Origin: UMGS1696 sp964463375 | GTDB lineage: Bacteria; Bacillota; Clostridia; Oscillospirales; CAG-272 | NCBI GenBank assembly: GCA_964463375.1 | Contig: CAYXBQ010000043.1 | Location: 1-20,563 of the forward strand | DNA length: 20,563 nucleotides | Direction of reading: 5' to 3' | Shown: piece by piece, positions 1 to 8,200 of the stretch | Position numbering within the stretch: position 1 is the first letter of the stretch | How the letters are laid out: each line of letters starts with the position of its first letter | The notes under the pieces: generated by a model | What the model was told of the DNA's origin: nothing | Seen by the model: only the letters and a program-made list of their open reading frames with translations | The model's database searches: none | Made by a program: the position numbers and the translations under genes

Positions 1-27
1 ATAGGGCTATGCCCGGTAACTGTAAAA

Positions 28-46
28 CCCCCGGCTGAGCCGGGGG
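28..46. terminator. GC-rich hairpin, candidate terminator
   Basis: A perfect 8-bp stem (CCCCCGGC with GCCGGGGG) closes a TGA loop. On the minus strand it is followed by TTTTACAG, on the plus strand only by a broken AT-rich stretch. It may end a plus-strand gene left of the window or back up the gdhA terminator. The gdhA transcript already meets a better terminator near 181-217, so its owner is uncertain. Confidence 0.5.
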
Positions 47-149
47 ATACTTATTATAAAAAAACCGAAACGATGCACCATCCCAAACCGACTGTCAGAA
101 AAACATCAATTTCGAAATTAAATGCAAAATGCGAAGTATTTTATTCCAC

Positions 150-180
150 AATTCTTCATTATTCATCCTTAATTCTTCAT
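150..180. repeat. Short direct repeat in AT-rich spacer
   Basis: The ten-base word AATTCTTCAT occurs at 150-159 and again at 171-180, with a related TATTCATCC between them. The rest of the 47-180 spacer is AT-rich and shows no gene. Confidence 0.45.
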
Positions 181-217
181 AAAAAAAAGGGTGCGACCAC
201 AAATGCAGTCTGCACCC
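181..217 (-). terminator. Rho-independent terminator of gdhA
   Basis: Read on the minus strand, GGGTGC pairs with GCACCC; after one bulged base GAC pairs with GTC around a ten-base loop. Eight T residues follow directly. It lies 35 bases past the gdhA stop codon. Confidence 0.87.
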
Positions 218-251
218 AATTTTCATAAGGAAGTATTGCGAAATTCGCAAA

Positions 252-1607
252 TCAATACGCGATACCCTGTGCCAGCATAGCGTCAGCAACCTTCAGGAAA
301 CCGGCGATGTTTGCACCGGCGACCAGGTCACCTTCCATGCCATATTCCTTAGCAGCAGCAACAGAGCTTTCGTAGATGTTCTTCATGATGTCCTTCAGCT
401 TGGCATCTACTTCTTCGGCAGACCAGCTGTACCGCATGGAGTTCTGGCTCATTTCCAGACCGGATACGGCAACACCACCGGCGTTAACAGCCTTAGAGGG
501 AGCAACTACCACGCCGTTCTGCTTCAGGTAAGCAACAGCTTCGTTGGTGGTGGGCATATTGGCAACTTCTACGTAGTACTTCAGACCGTTGGCAACCATC
601 TGCTTAGCGTCTTCCAGACCTACTTCGTTCTGGGTAGCGCAGGGCATCATGATGTCCACCTTTTCGCCCCAGGGCTTCTTACCGGCAAAGAACGGAACGC
701 CGAACTTGTCTGCGTAGTCCTGTACACGGTTGCGGCAGGAAGCACGCATTTCCAGCATATAAGCGATCTTTTCGGGCGTGCTTACGCCGTCCTCATCGTA
801 GATGTAACCGTCGGGACCGGAGATGGTAACGACCTTACCACCCAGCTCGGTGATCTTCTGTACGGTACCCCATGCCACGTTGCCGAAGCCGGAGATGGCA
901 AAGGTCTTGCCCTTGACTTCTTCGCCAAAGGAAGCCAGCATGTTCTGTGCATAGTATACAGCACCGAAACCGGTAGCTTCGGGACGGATGCGAGAGCCGC
1001 CGTAGGAGAAGCCCTTACCGGTCAGCACGCCGGTGAATTCGTTGCGCAGTCTCTTGTACTGGCCGAACAGGTAGCCAACTTCACGGGCACCAACACCGAT
1101 ATCCCCGGCAGGAACGTCGGTATCTGCACCGATGTGCTTAGCCAGCTCGGTCATGAAGCTCTGGCAGAACCGCATCACTTCGCCGTCGCTCTTCCCGGCG
1201 GGATCGAAGTCGGAACCACCCTTACCACCGCCCATAGGCAGACCGGTCAGAGAGTTCTTGAAGGTCTGTTCAAAGCCCAGGAACTTCATGATAGAAGCGT
1301 TTACAGAGGGATGGAACCGCAGACCTCCCTTGTAAGGACCGATCGCAGAGTTGAACTGTACACGATAGCCACGGTTCACCTGTACTTCGCCGTTGTCGTC
1401 TACCCAAGCCACACGGAAGGAGATCTGTCTTTCCGGCTCAACCATTCTTTCAAAGATACCGGCCTTTACCAGGTCGGGACGCTTTTCCACAACGGGCTCC
1501 AGAGATTCGAAAACTTCTTCAACGGTCTGCAGGAATTCGGGTTCGCCGGGATTTCTCTTGCAGGTCTTTTCGTACACGCTGATGAGATAAGGATTTTTAA
1601 GTGCCAT
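252..1607 (-). CDS. gdhA: NADP-type glutamate dehydrogenase
   Basis: Hexameric glutamate dehydrogenase, which interconverts 2-oxoglutarate plus ammonium and glutamate in the cytoplasm; in anaerobes it joins ammonium assimilation to amino-acid catabolism. The 451-residue length matches clostridial enzymes of this family. Visible motifs are GGGKGGSDFDP with the active-site lysine at residue 129, GADTDVPAGDIGVGARE for the substrate and catalytic aspartate region, and SGFGNVAWG, a Rossmann glycine motif in the nucleotide domain. The start is well supported: AGGAGG lies six bases upstream (1613-1618). It is monocistronic, with its own promoter near 1668-1696 and a T8 terminator after the stop. Use of NADPH rather than NADH is inferred from overall resemblance to gdhA-type enzymes and not from a specific residue. 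Confidence 0.97.
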   Translation of the reverse strand: MALKNPYLISVYEKTCKRNPGEPEFLQTVEEVFESLEPVVEKRPDLVKAGIFERMVEPERQISFRVAWVDDNGEVQVNRGYRVQFNSAIGPYKGGLRFHPSVNASIMKFLGFEQTFKNSLTGLPMGGGKGGSDFDPAGKSDGEVMRFCQSFMTELAKHIGADTDVPAGDIGVGAREVGYLFGQYKRLRNEFTGVLTGKGFSYGGSRIRPEATGFGAVYYAQNMLASFGEEVKGKTFAISGFGNVAWGTVQKITELGGKVVTISGPDGYIYDEDGVSTPEKIAYMLEMRASCRNRVQDYADKFGVPFFAGKKPWGEKVDIMMPCATQNEVGLEDAKQMVANGLKYYVEVANMPTTNEAVAYLKQNGVVVAPSKAVNAGGVAVSGLEMSQNSMRYSWSAEEVDAKLKDIMKNIYESSVAAAKEYGMEGDLVAGANIAGFLKVADAMLAQGIAY

Positions 1608-1667
1608 AGTGGCCTCCTGATCGTCGGAAAATTTTCACCCACGGCTTTCATGGATGATTACGGTATA

Positions 1668-1696
1668 ATTATACACCGTATCTCGCCATTTTGCAA
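1668..1696 (-). promoter_or_regulatory. Promoter of gdhA
   Basis: On the minus strand, TTGCAA (1691-1696), a 17-base spacer and a perfect TATAAT (1668-1673) form a housekeeping-type promoter about 60 bases upstream of gdhA. The -10 element sits inside a near-palindrome (1660-1679; core TATAATTATA), which could be an operator. Confidence 0.75.
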
Positions 1697-1791
1697 GGTT
1701 TTTCCGGCAAAAATCCATGGTGGATGCAGAAAAATCTGCTTTCCTCTCCGGTGGAATTTTTGTGAATATTTCCATTAAGCGTTTCCCGACC

Positions 1792-1827
1792 AAAAAAGAG
1801 GACCCGGTGACCATATGCCGCCGGGCC
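1792..1827 (-). terminator. Rho-independent terminator of fucI
   Basis: On the minus strand GGCCCGG pairs with CCGGGTC (one G-T pair) around a 13-base loop, followed by CTC and six T residues. It lies about 40 bases after the fucI stop codon and keeps fucI transcription out of the gdhA promoter. Confidence 0.82.
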
Positions 1828-1867
1828 GTCTTTGCAGTGCGTTTGTTCTATTTTACAGAGAAGCAGA

Positions 1868-3685
1868 TCACTTAGAGGTAACTCTCTTGTACTGGGGGCC
1901 GTAGTTGGCGCAGGCTCTGTAGTCCGCACCTTCCTTGTCCATGCCGAATGCGTTCCATGCAGCGGGACGGAAGATGTCTTCGGTGGGTACGTTGTGCATA
2001 GCCACCGGGATCCGCAGGATGGAGCACAGGGTGATCAGGTCGGCACCGATGTGGCCGTAGCTGATGGCACCATGGTTGGCACCCCAGTTGTTCATTACAT
2101 CGTAAGCGGTCTTGAAGGGGCTGCCTTCCTTGCCGTCGCAGCGAGGAGCGAACCAGGTGCAGGGCCAGGTGTAGTCGGTTCTCTTCCACAGCGTATCGGT
2201 CACTTCGTCAGGCAGACGTACAGACCAGCCTTCGGCGATCTGCAGCACCGGACCCAGACCCTCTACCAGGTTCAGACGGATCATGGTGCAGGGCATTTCT
2301 GCCTTGGTCACGAAACGAGAGGAATATCCGCCGCCACGGAAGTAGCCCAGGTCAGCGAAGTTCCAGGTGGTGTTTGCCATGATGGCCTTCTGGTCAGCCT
2401 CGGTAACATTGTACCATTCCTTCATCACGGGAGTGCCGTTTTCGTCTCTGGCTTCGCCGTTGGCATCCAGGCAGCAGGCACCGGAGTTGATCAGGTGGAT
2501 AAAGCCGCCGTTTTCCTTGGCAACGCCTTCTACATCGTAGCCGGACGCTCTCTTAACGGCCCCCGGGCTCCAGTAGGTACGCACGTCGGCGAACATCTGG
2601 GCACGGTTGGTCAGCAGCTTCATAAACAGCATACCCAGACCGTTGAGCACGTCGTTTTCGGTAGCCAGGATGTAGGGCTCTCTGGCGCCGTTCCAGTCAA
2701 AGGAGGTATTCAGCATAGCTTCCGGGAAGTCGCAGTTGGGATAGAAGTCGGTCCACTGTCTCTGCCCCTGGAAACCGGCAGCGATGGCGTTGTGGCCAAC
2801 CATTTCTTCTTCGCAGCCGGCAGGCAGGTTGGGATTGCCGTTCATCAGGTCCTTGATGATGACCATCATCTTGACCACGAATTCCCACTGTGCATCCTTT
2901 TCTTCTCTGGACTTCTGCATATCCTCGGGGTTCTTGTCGAAGCCTTCGATGCAGTTTTCCTTGACCCATGCCATAGCCTTTTCGAATTCGGCCTTGTCAT
3001 AGATCTCCTCGGTCATACGACGGATCAGCTCTACCTCGTCCACAGATTCTACCCGCATGCCCAGGTATTCTTCGATGAAGCGAGAGTCGATGATGGAGCC
3101 ACCGATACCCATGGTGATGGAACCGATCTGCAGGTAGCTCTTGCCACGCATGGTAGCCGCAGCCACAGCCGCACGAGCGAACCGCAGGATCTTTTCCTGT
3201 ACGTCAGCCGGCATATCGGTCACTTCGTCCAGGTTCTGTACGTCGTGGCCATAGATGCCGAAGGCGGGCAGACCCTTCTGTGCGTGGGTCGCCAGAACGG
3301 ATGCCAGGTATACAGCGCCGGGTCTTTCGGTGCCGTTGAAGCCCCATACAGCCTTGATGGTGTTGGGATCTGCGTCCATGGTCTCGGAACCGTAGCACCA
3401 GCAGGGGGTCACGGTCAGGGTGATGTCTACGCCGGCCTTCTTGAACTTGTCAGCGCAGGCAGCAGCCTCTGCTACACGGCCGATGGTGGTGTCGGCGATG
3501 ATGACCTCTACAGGTTCGCCGTTGGAATACTTCACATTTTCGGTGATCAGCTTCTGTGCCGCCTTGGCCATAGCCATGGTCTGGTCTTCCAGGGATTCTC
3601 TAACCTTCAGGGGACCTCTACGGCCATCGATGGTAGGACGGATCCCGATCACAGGATAGCTGCCGATCAGTCTGGATTCTGCCAT
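1868..3685 (-). CDS. fucI: L-fucose isomerase
   Basis: Aldose-ketose isomerase converting L-fucose to L-fuculose (family members also take D-arabinose), a manganese-dependent cytoplasmic enzyme. At 605 residues it is slightly longer than the roughly 590 of the E. coli enzyme. Expected metal ligands are recognisable: Glu343 in ATENDVLN and Asp367 in MFADVRTY keep the 24-residue spacing of the E. coli pair Glu337/Asp361. The third ligand is probably one of the histidines in GANHGAISYGHIG (538 or 545). A GGAAG ribosome site lies eight bases before the ATG. No fuculokinase, fuculose-phosphate aldolase, transporter or regulator adjoins it, so the rest of the pathway must be elsewhere or the enzyme serves another sugar. 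A partial cre-like site lies in the leader. Confidence 0.96.
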   Translation of the reverse strand: MAESRLIGSYPVIGIRPTIDGRRGPLKVRESLEDQTMAMAKAAQKLITENVKYSNGEPVEVIIADTTIGRVAEAAACADKFKKAGVDITLTVTPCWCYGSETMDADPNTIKAVWGFNGTERPGAVYLASVLATHAQKGLPAFGIYGHDVQNLDEVTDMPADVQEKILRFARAAVAAATMRGKSYLQIGSITMGIGGSIIDSRFIEEYLGMRVESVDEVELIRRMTEEIYDKAEFEKAMAWVKENCIEGFDKNPEDMQKSREEKDAQWEFVVKMMVIIKDLMNGNPNLPAGCEEEMVGHNAIAAGFQGQRQWTDFYPNCDFPEAMLNTSFDWNGAREPYILATENDVLNGLGMLFMKLLTNRAQMFADVRTYWSPGAVKRASGYDVEGVAKENGGFIHLINSGACCLDANGEARDENGTPVMKEWYNVTEADQKAIMANTTWNFADLGYFRGGGYSSRFVTKAEMPCTMIRLNLVEGLGPVLQIAEGWSVRLPDEVTDTLWKRTDYTWPCTWFAPRCDGKEGSPFKTAYDVMNNWGANHGAISYGHIGADLITLCSILRIPVAMHNVPTEDIFRPAAWNAFGMDKEGADYRACANYGPQYKRVTSK

Positions 3686-3730
3686 ATTGTGTACTTCCTT
3701 TCTCTTTACGAGGAAAATATGTTTATGATA

Positions 3731-3746
3731 TCATTGCCGTTTGCAT
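3731..3746 (-). promoter_or_regulatory. Partial cre-like operator in fucI leader
   Basis: Read on the minus strand, this stretch begins ATGCAAACG, a perfect fit to the left half of the CcpA cre consensus WTGNAARCG; the right half fits at about half its positions (13 of 16 overall, N positions counted). It lies between the predicted fucI promoter and the start codon, where a repressor would block elongation. CcpA binding is an inference. Confidence 0.35.
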
Positions 3747-3779
3747 GTGCGCACCAGGCTTCGCAAACCGCTTGTACAT

Positions 3780-3808
3780 AGTATACCATGCCTTTTGGAA
3801 AAATGCAA
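3780..3808 (-). promoter_or_regulatory. Extended -10 promoter of fucI
   Basis: On the minus strand TGG directly precedes TATACT (3780-3785), giving an extended -10 element, with a weak -35 (TTGCAT, 3803-3808) 17 bases upstream. It leaves a leader of about 90 bases before fucI. No terminator is evident between the upstream M14-like gene and here, so read-through is also possible. Confidence 0.55.
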
Positions 3809-3865
3809 TGTGGTTTTCAAAAATTCACGGATAAGAAGTGGAAAATTTGCTTTTTCTCCGCTTAT

Positions 3866-4663
3866 TCAGCCTATAAGCAGGGGTGCGGTACAGAAAAACG
3901 CCGGCATATGCGACATACACCCTTCTGTCACCGTGACGCCATAGGCCATATGCCCCGTCTCTGCACCATACCAAAAGGGGATCGAAAGAAACGCCGGTGC
4001 ATCCTCTGTGGACTCTTTGCCGACCTCTGCGTGCAGCGTACGGGAAAGCAGATGATCCGTGGGGGCTTTCGGCCGTGCGGGGTAGAGCCGGGCGGCGGTG
4101 CCTTTTTGCAGCACACACAGCAGGGCCGGTTCCGTGTAGGACAGATACTGCCGCAGTGCCAGGACCTCCGGCGCTTTCTCCGGTACCGGGATGGGGGATG
4201 CGGTGAAGCAGTCCGGGAGAAATACGCCAAGTCCATTGGTGAGGGAGACGGCGGGATCGTCCTCCATGGCATCAGGTGGGGCATCAGACGAACCACCAGG
4301 TTGGACGTCAGACGAACCATCGGGATGGTTGTCGGGGCAAAGGAAGGGGCAGAGACACAGGCGGCGATGGGCAAGCAGCGTGGGCAGATGGATCCTGTGC
4401 AGGGTGGCGTTTTGGGAAAGCAGCTCAGGCAGGGCAAAGGCGAACTGCAACAGGAGCGTGGCGGAAAACAGATCCGTGCCGCAGTAGACCACAGCCGGAC
4501 ATGGGGCAGACGTGCCGCCGACGGAGAGGGCATAGATGCTTTTGCCGGCGGCAGAGGAGCCAATGGTCTGGACGGCGCAGTGGTCACCAAGGGACCAGAG
4601 CAGCTCTGTCGCCTCGTCATAGGAGCAGGGCCGGCGGTAGGAAAGGGCAGCTTTTGTGGGCAT
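3866..4663 (-). CDS. M14 carboxypeptidase-like protein lacking zinc motif
   Basis: A 265-residue protein whose layout recalls zinc carboxypeptidases of family M14: an N-terminal SYDEATELLWSL then TIGSSAAGKSIYALSVG, resembling the family's IGxSxxGRxI block; a hydrophobic helix after VVYCGTD; then PFLCPDNHPDG (residues 106-116), resembling the PxxNPDG block. The zinc motif HxxE should stand where C61-G-T-D64 is found, and no clear C-terminal catalytic glutamate follows. It is therefore either a degenerate pseudoenzyme or a very divergent relative. A charged, Ser/Pro-rich linker (about 117-140) comes from short DNA repeats. I chose the ATG at 4663 because GGAGGTG (4667-4673) precedes it; the in-frame ATG at 4684 has no such site. 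No signal peptide is visible. The family call is by eye only. Confidence 0.6.
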   Translation of the reverse strand: MPTKAALSYRRPCSYDEATELLWSLGDHCAVQTIGSSAAGKSIYALSVGGTSAPCPAVVYCGTDLFSATLLLQFAFALPELLSQNATLHRIHLPTLLAHRRLCLCPFLCPDNHPDGSSDVQPGGSSDAPPDAMEDDPAVSLTNGLGVFLPDCFTASPIPVPEKAPEVLALRQYLSYTEPALLCVLQKGTAARLYPARPKAPTDHLLSRTLHAEVGKESTEDAPAFLSIPFWYGAETGHMAYGVTVTEGCMSHMPAFFCTAPLLIG

Positions 4664-4713
4664 GGACACCTCCGGAAAGAACATTTTTGTATAGCTATGC
4701 GCCGGATGGTGAA

Positions 4714-4743
4714 AATATACCGATAGCGAGAGGATAAGTGCAA
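4714..4743 (-). promoter_or_regulatory. Possible promoter of the M14-like gene
   Basis: On the minus strand TTGCAC (4738-4743), an 18-base spacer and TATATT (4714-4719) give a moderate match to the housekeeping consensus, 50 bases before the start at 4663. It stands back to back with the strong ileS promoter. Confidence 0.38.
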
Positions 4744-4762
4744 AAATTCGTTGAAAAATCTC

Positions 4763-4791
4763 TTGACAAACCGGAGATAGAAGGGTATAAT
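4763..4791 (+). promoter_or_regulatory. Consensus promoter of ileS T-box leader
   Basis: Perfect TTGACA (4763-4768), 17-base spacer, perfect TATAAT (4786-4791). It drives a leader of about 410 bases ahead of ileS. A full-consensus promoter fits a gene controlled by premature termination rather than by initiation. Confidence 0.93.
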
Positions 4792-4798
4792 AGTATTG

Positions 4799-5054
4799 AT
4801 ATGAAAAAGCAGTGAGGAAAAGAGTACCTGTTTGCAGGACACCAAAAGCGAGTCGGGGAGGGTGGAAGCCCGGCAGGTGGAAAAATGGGGAAGATCACTT
4901 CCGTGGAAGGTCACTTCCGGGCTGCCGGATGAGCGGTCGTGCCGTTAGTCCGTGCCGGTTCTCCGCCGTTATCGGGAGAGCATATGTTGGTATGCATGGG
5001 TGGTATAGCGAGGTTTTGTCTTCGTCCGGTGCTGGGCGAGGATTTTTTGTTTTT
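4799..5054 (+). promoter_or_regulatory. T-box riboswitch (isoleucine) leader
   Basis: T-box leaders bind tRNA: if it is uncharged, an antiterminator forms and the synthetase gene is transcribed. Visible parts in order are a Stem I with the typical AGCGAGTCGGGGAGGGTGG and AAGCCCGGC words (about 4848-4873), closed by ACCTG/CAGGT; a likely specifier ATC (isoleucine) at 4894-4896; a Stem III-like pair TCTCC/GGGAGA followed by GCATA/TATGC; the T-box sequence GGGTGGTATAGCG (4998-5010), a variant of the usual TGGNACCGCG that should pair with the tRNA acceptor end; and the terminator hairpin. The next gene is ileS, which agrees with the specifier. A second near-copy of the specifier region carries GTC (see findings). 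The fold was drawn by eye. Confidence 0.9.
5020..5054 (+). terminator. Regulated terminator of the T-box
   Basis: CTTCGTCC (5020-5027) pairs with GGGCGAGG (5034-5041), two G-T pairs included, around GGTGCT, followed by T6, G and T5. It lies directly after the T-box sequence, as expected for the terminator that competes with the antiterminator. Confidence 0.85.
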
Positions 5055-5078
5055 GGGCGCATCTGTTTCCGCACATTC

Positions 5079-5140
5079 CATACGCACCACATGGCTGTAG
5101 GGAACTGCCTTGGCTGTTCCATGCGGGAGCCATTTGTATG
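5079..5140 (+). other. Nested hairpin between T-box terminator and ileS
   Basis: Three nested pairings: CATAC (5079) with GTATG (5136), ATGGCT (5091) with AGCCAT (5128), and GGAAC (5101) with GTTCC (5116). The stem lies after the terminator and so is present only in read-through mRNA. It may protect or position the mRNA 5' end. No known family is recognised. Confidence 0.45.
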
Positions 5141-5210
5141 CACATACGATATGTTGTTACCCTTCTCATGAATGAATAAAAATTAACAGATAACATAGAA
5201 AGGAACTATC

Positions 5211-8200
5211 ATGTACAAGAAAGTTTCAACAAATATGAACTTCGTGGACAGAGAGCGGGAGACTTTGAAGTTCTGGCAGGAAAATCGGATCTTCGAGAAG
5301 CAGCTCTCCGAAAGCGACGGCAGACCTACCTACACCTTCTACGATGGTCCGCCGACCGCCAACGGGAAGCCCCACATCGGCCACGTGCTGACCCGTGTCA
5401 TCAAGGATATGATCCCCCGGTACCACTGGATGAAGGGCATGGACGTGCCGAGAAAGGCCGGCTGGGATACCCACGGTCTGCCGGTGGAGATCGAAGTGGA
5501 AAAGAAGCTGGGTCTGGACGGCAAGGAGCAGATCGAACAGTACGGTCTGGAGCCCTTTATCAAGCAGTGCAAGGAATCTGTTTGGAAGTACAAGGGCATG
5601 TGGGAGGACTTCTCCGGCACCGTTGGCTTCTGGGCCGATATGGAAAAGCCCTACGTCACCTACGACAACAACTTCATCGAATCCGAATGGTGGGCACTGA
5701 AGGAGATCTGGAACAAGGGCCTGCTCTACAAGGGCTTCAAGATCGTACCCTACTGCCCCCGCTGCGGTACCCCTCTGTCCGCACAGGAAGTGGCACAGGG
5801 CTATAAGACTGTCAAGGAACGCTCTGCCATCGTTCGCTTCAAGGTGGTAGGCGAAGACGCATACTTCCTGGCCTGGACGACGACCCCCTGGACCCTGCCC
5901 TCCAACGTGGCACTGTGCGTGAACCCCGACGACACCTACTGCAAGGTCAAGGCTGCCGATGGGTACACCTACTACATGGCAGAGGCACTGCTGGACAACG
6001 TGCTGGGCAAGCTGAAGACCGAGGACGCACCTGCCTACACGGTACTGGAGACCTACAAGGGCTCTGATCTGGAATATAAGGCATACGAGCCCCTCTTTGC
6101 CTGCGCCGGAGAAGCTGCCGAAAAGCAGAAGAAAAAGGGTCACTTTGTCACCTGCGACAGCTACGTAACCATGAGCGACGGTACCGGTATCGTCCATATC
6201 GCACCGGCCTTCGGTGAGGACGACGCCAAGGTGGGCCGCAGGTATGACCTGCCCTTCGTACAGTTCGTAGACGGTGCGGGTAACCTGACTGCCGAAACGC
6301 CCTATGCCGGTGTGTTCGTGAAGAAAGCAGACCCGCTGGTGCTGACCGACCTGGACAAGGAAGGCAAGCTGTTCGACGCACCCAAGTTCGAGCATGAATA
6401 TCCCCACTGCTGGAGATGCGACACGCCCCTGATCTACTACGCAAGAGAATCCTGGTACATCAAGATGACCGATGTCCGGGACGATCTGGTGAAGAACAAC
6501 AACACCGTAAACTGGATCCCCGAATCCATTGGTAAGGGTCGGTTCGGCGACTGGCTGGAAAACGTACAGGACTGGGCCATCTCCCGGAACCGCTACTGGG
6601 GCACGCCTCTCAACATCTGGGAATGCTCCTGCGGCCATAGACATTCCGTTGGCTCCATTGCCGAGCTGAAGGAAATGTCCGACAATTGCCCGGACGACAT
6701 CGAGCTGCACCGTCCCTACATTGACGCCGTTACCCTGAAGTGTCCGGAATGCGGCGGCGAAATGCACCGTGTACCGGAGGTGATCGACTGCTGGTTCGAC
6801 TCCGGCTCCATGCCCTTTGCCCAGCACCACTATCCCTTCGAGAACGAAGACCTGTTCAAGGCACAGTTCCCCGCTGACTTTATCTCCGAGGCTGTGGACC
6901 AGACCAGAGGTTGGTTCTACTCCCTGATGGCCATCTCCACCCTGCTGTTCGGCTGCGCACCCTATAAGAACGTCATCGTGCTGGGTCATGTGCAGGACGA
7001 AAACGGACAGAAGATGTCCAAGTCCAAGGGCAATGCGGTGGATCCCTTCGATGCACTGAATACCTATGGCGCAGACGCTATCCGTTGGTATTTCTACACC
7101 AACTCTGCACCGTGGCTGCCCTCTCGTTTCAGCGGCAAGGCTGTGGTGGAGGGACAGAGAAAGTTCCTGGGCACCCTGTGGAACACCTACGCCTTCTACG
7201 TGCTGTATGCGGACATCGACCAGTTTGATCCCACGAAATACGTGCTGGACGACTGCGCCCTGACCGTTATGGACAAGTACATCCTGTCCGTGCTGAATAC
7301 CACCGTGGCGGAGGTGGACGACAACCTTGCCAACTATCGGATCCCCGAAGCGGCCCGTGCGCTGAATACCTTTGTGGATGAGCTGTCCAACTGGTACGTG
7401 CGTCGCTGCCGGGAACGGTACTGGGTACAGGGTATGCCTGATGACAAGATCGCTGCCTACATGACCCTGTATACTGCCCTTGTGACCATCTGCAAGACAG
7501 CCGCTCCCATGATCCCCTTCATGGCAGACGACATCTACCGCAACCTGGTATGCTCCGTGGATGCAGCCGCACCGGAATCCGTACACCTGTGTACCTTCCC
7601 CACGGTGGAAAAGAAGTGGATCGATCCCGAGCTGGAAGAAAATATGCAGTTCGTGGTAGACGTAGTGGTCATGGGTCGTGCCGCACGAAACGGCTCCAAC
7701 CGGAAGACCCGTCAGCCCCTGGCCGCCATGTACATCAAGGCCGACCGGACGGTGCCGGAATTCTACCAGCAGATCATTGCAGAAGAGCTGAATGTGAAGA
7801 AGGTCGCCTTTGTGGACGATGTGTCTGCCTTCTCCTCCTACAGCTTCAAGCCCCAGCTGCGCACCATTGGACCCAAGTACGGCAAGCTGCTGGGTCAGAT
7901 CCGTGGCGCACTGTCTGCCGATACCCTGGACGGCAACAAGGCTATGGCAGAGCTGAAGGAAACCGGTGCCCTGCACTTTACCTTTGGCGGCGAGGCCGTA
8001 GAGCTGACCGAGGCAGACCTGCTCATCGACGTACAGCAGAAGCCCGGCTACTTCTCCATGGCAGAAGGGAACATCACCATCGCTCTGGATACCAACCTGA
8101 CCGACGAGCTGATCGCCGAAGGGTTCGTCCGGGAAGTGATCTCCAAGCTACAGACCATGCGGAAGGAAGCAGATTTCGTGGTGACCGACCACATCCATGT

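Noticed and set aside
1832..3781. 649-codon plus-strand open frame opposite fucI
   Set aside because: It mirrors fucI on the other strand, lacks a good ribosome site, reads like an antisense translation of strongly biased codons and shows no family motif.
4265..4335. Short tandem DNA repeats (CAGACGAACCA units) within the M14-like gene
   Set aside because: Only two units; they encode the low-complexity linker and show no spacer/repeat order of a CRISPR array.
3788..4726. 312-codon plus-strand frame opposite the M14-like gene
   Set aside because: It is Gly/Arg-rich with no motif or ribosome site, and is antisense to a better candidate.
3928..4914. 328-codon minus-strand frame overlapping the M14-like gene and T-box
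   Set aside because: It is Pro/Ser/Arg-rich in a shifted frame and runs through the divergent promoter; the frame at 3866-4663 has a Shine-Dalgarno site and family-like blocks.
5226..7976. 916-codon minus-strand open frame opposite ileS
   Set aside because: It lies wholly inside ileS, is rich in His/Gly/Val as expected from complementing GC-ending codons, and has no recognisable domain.
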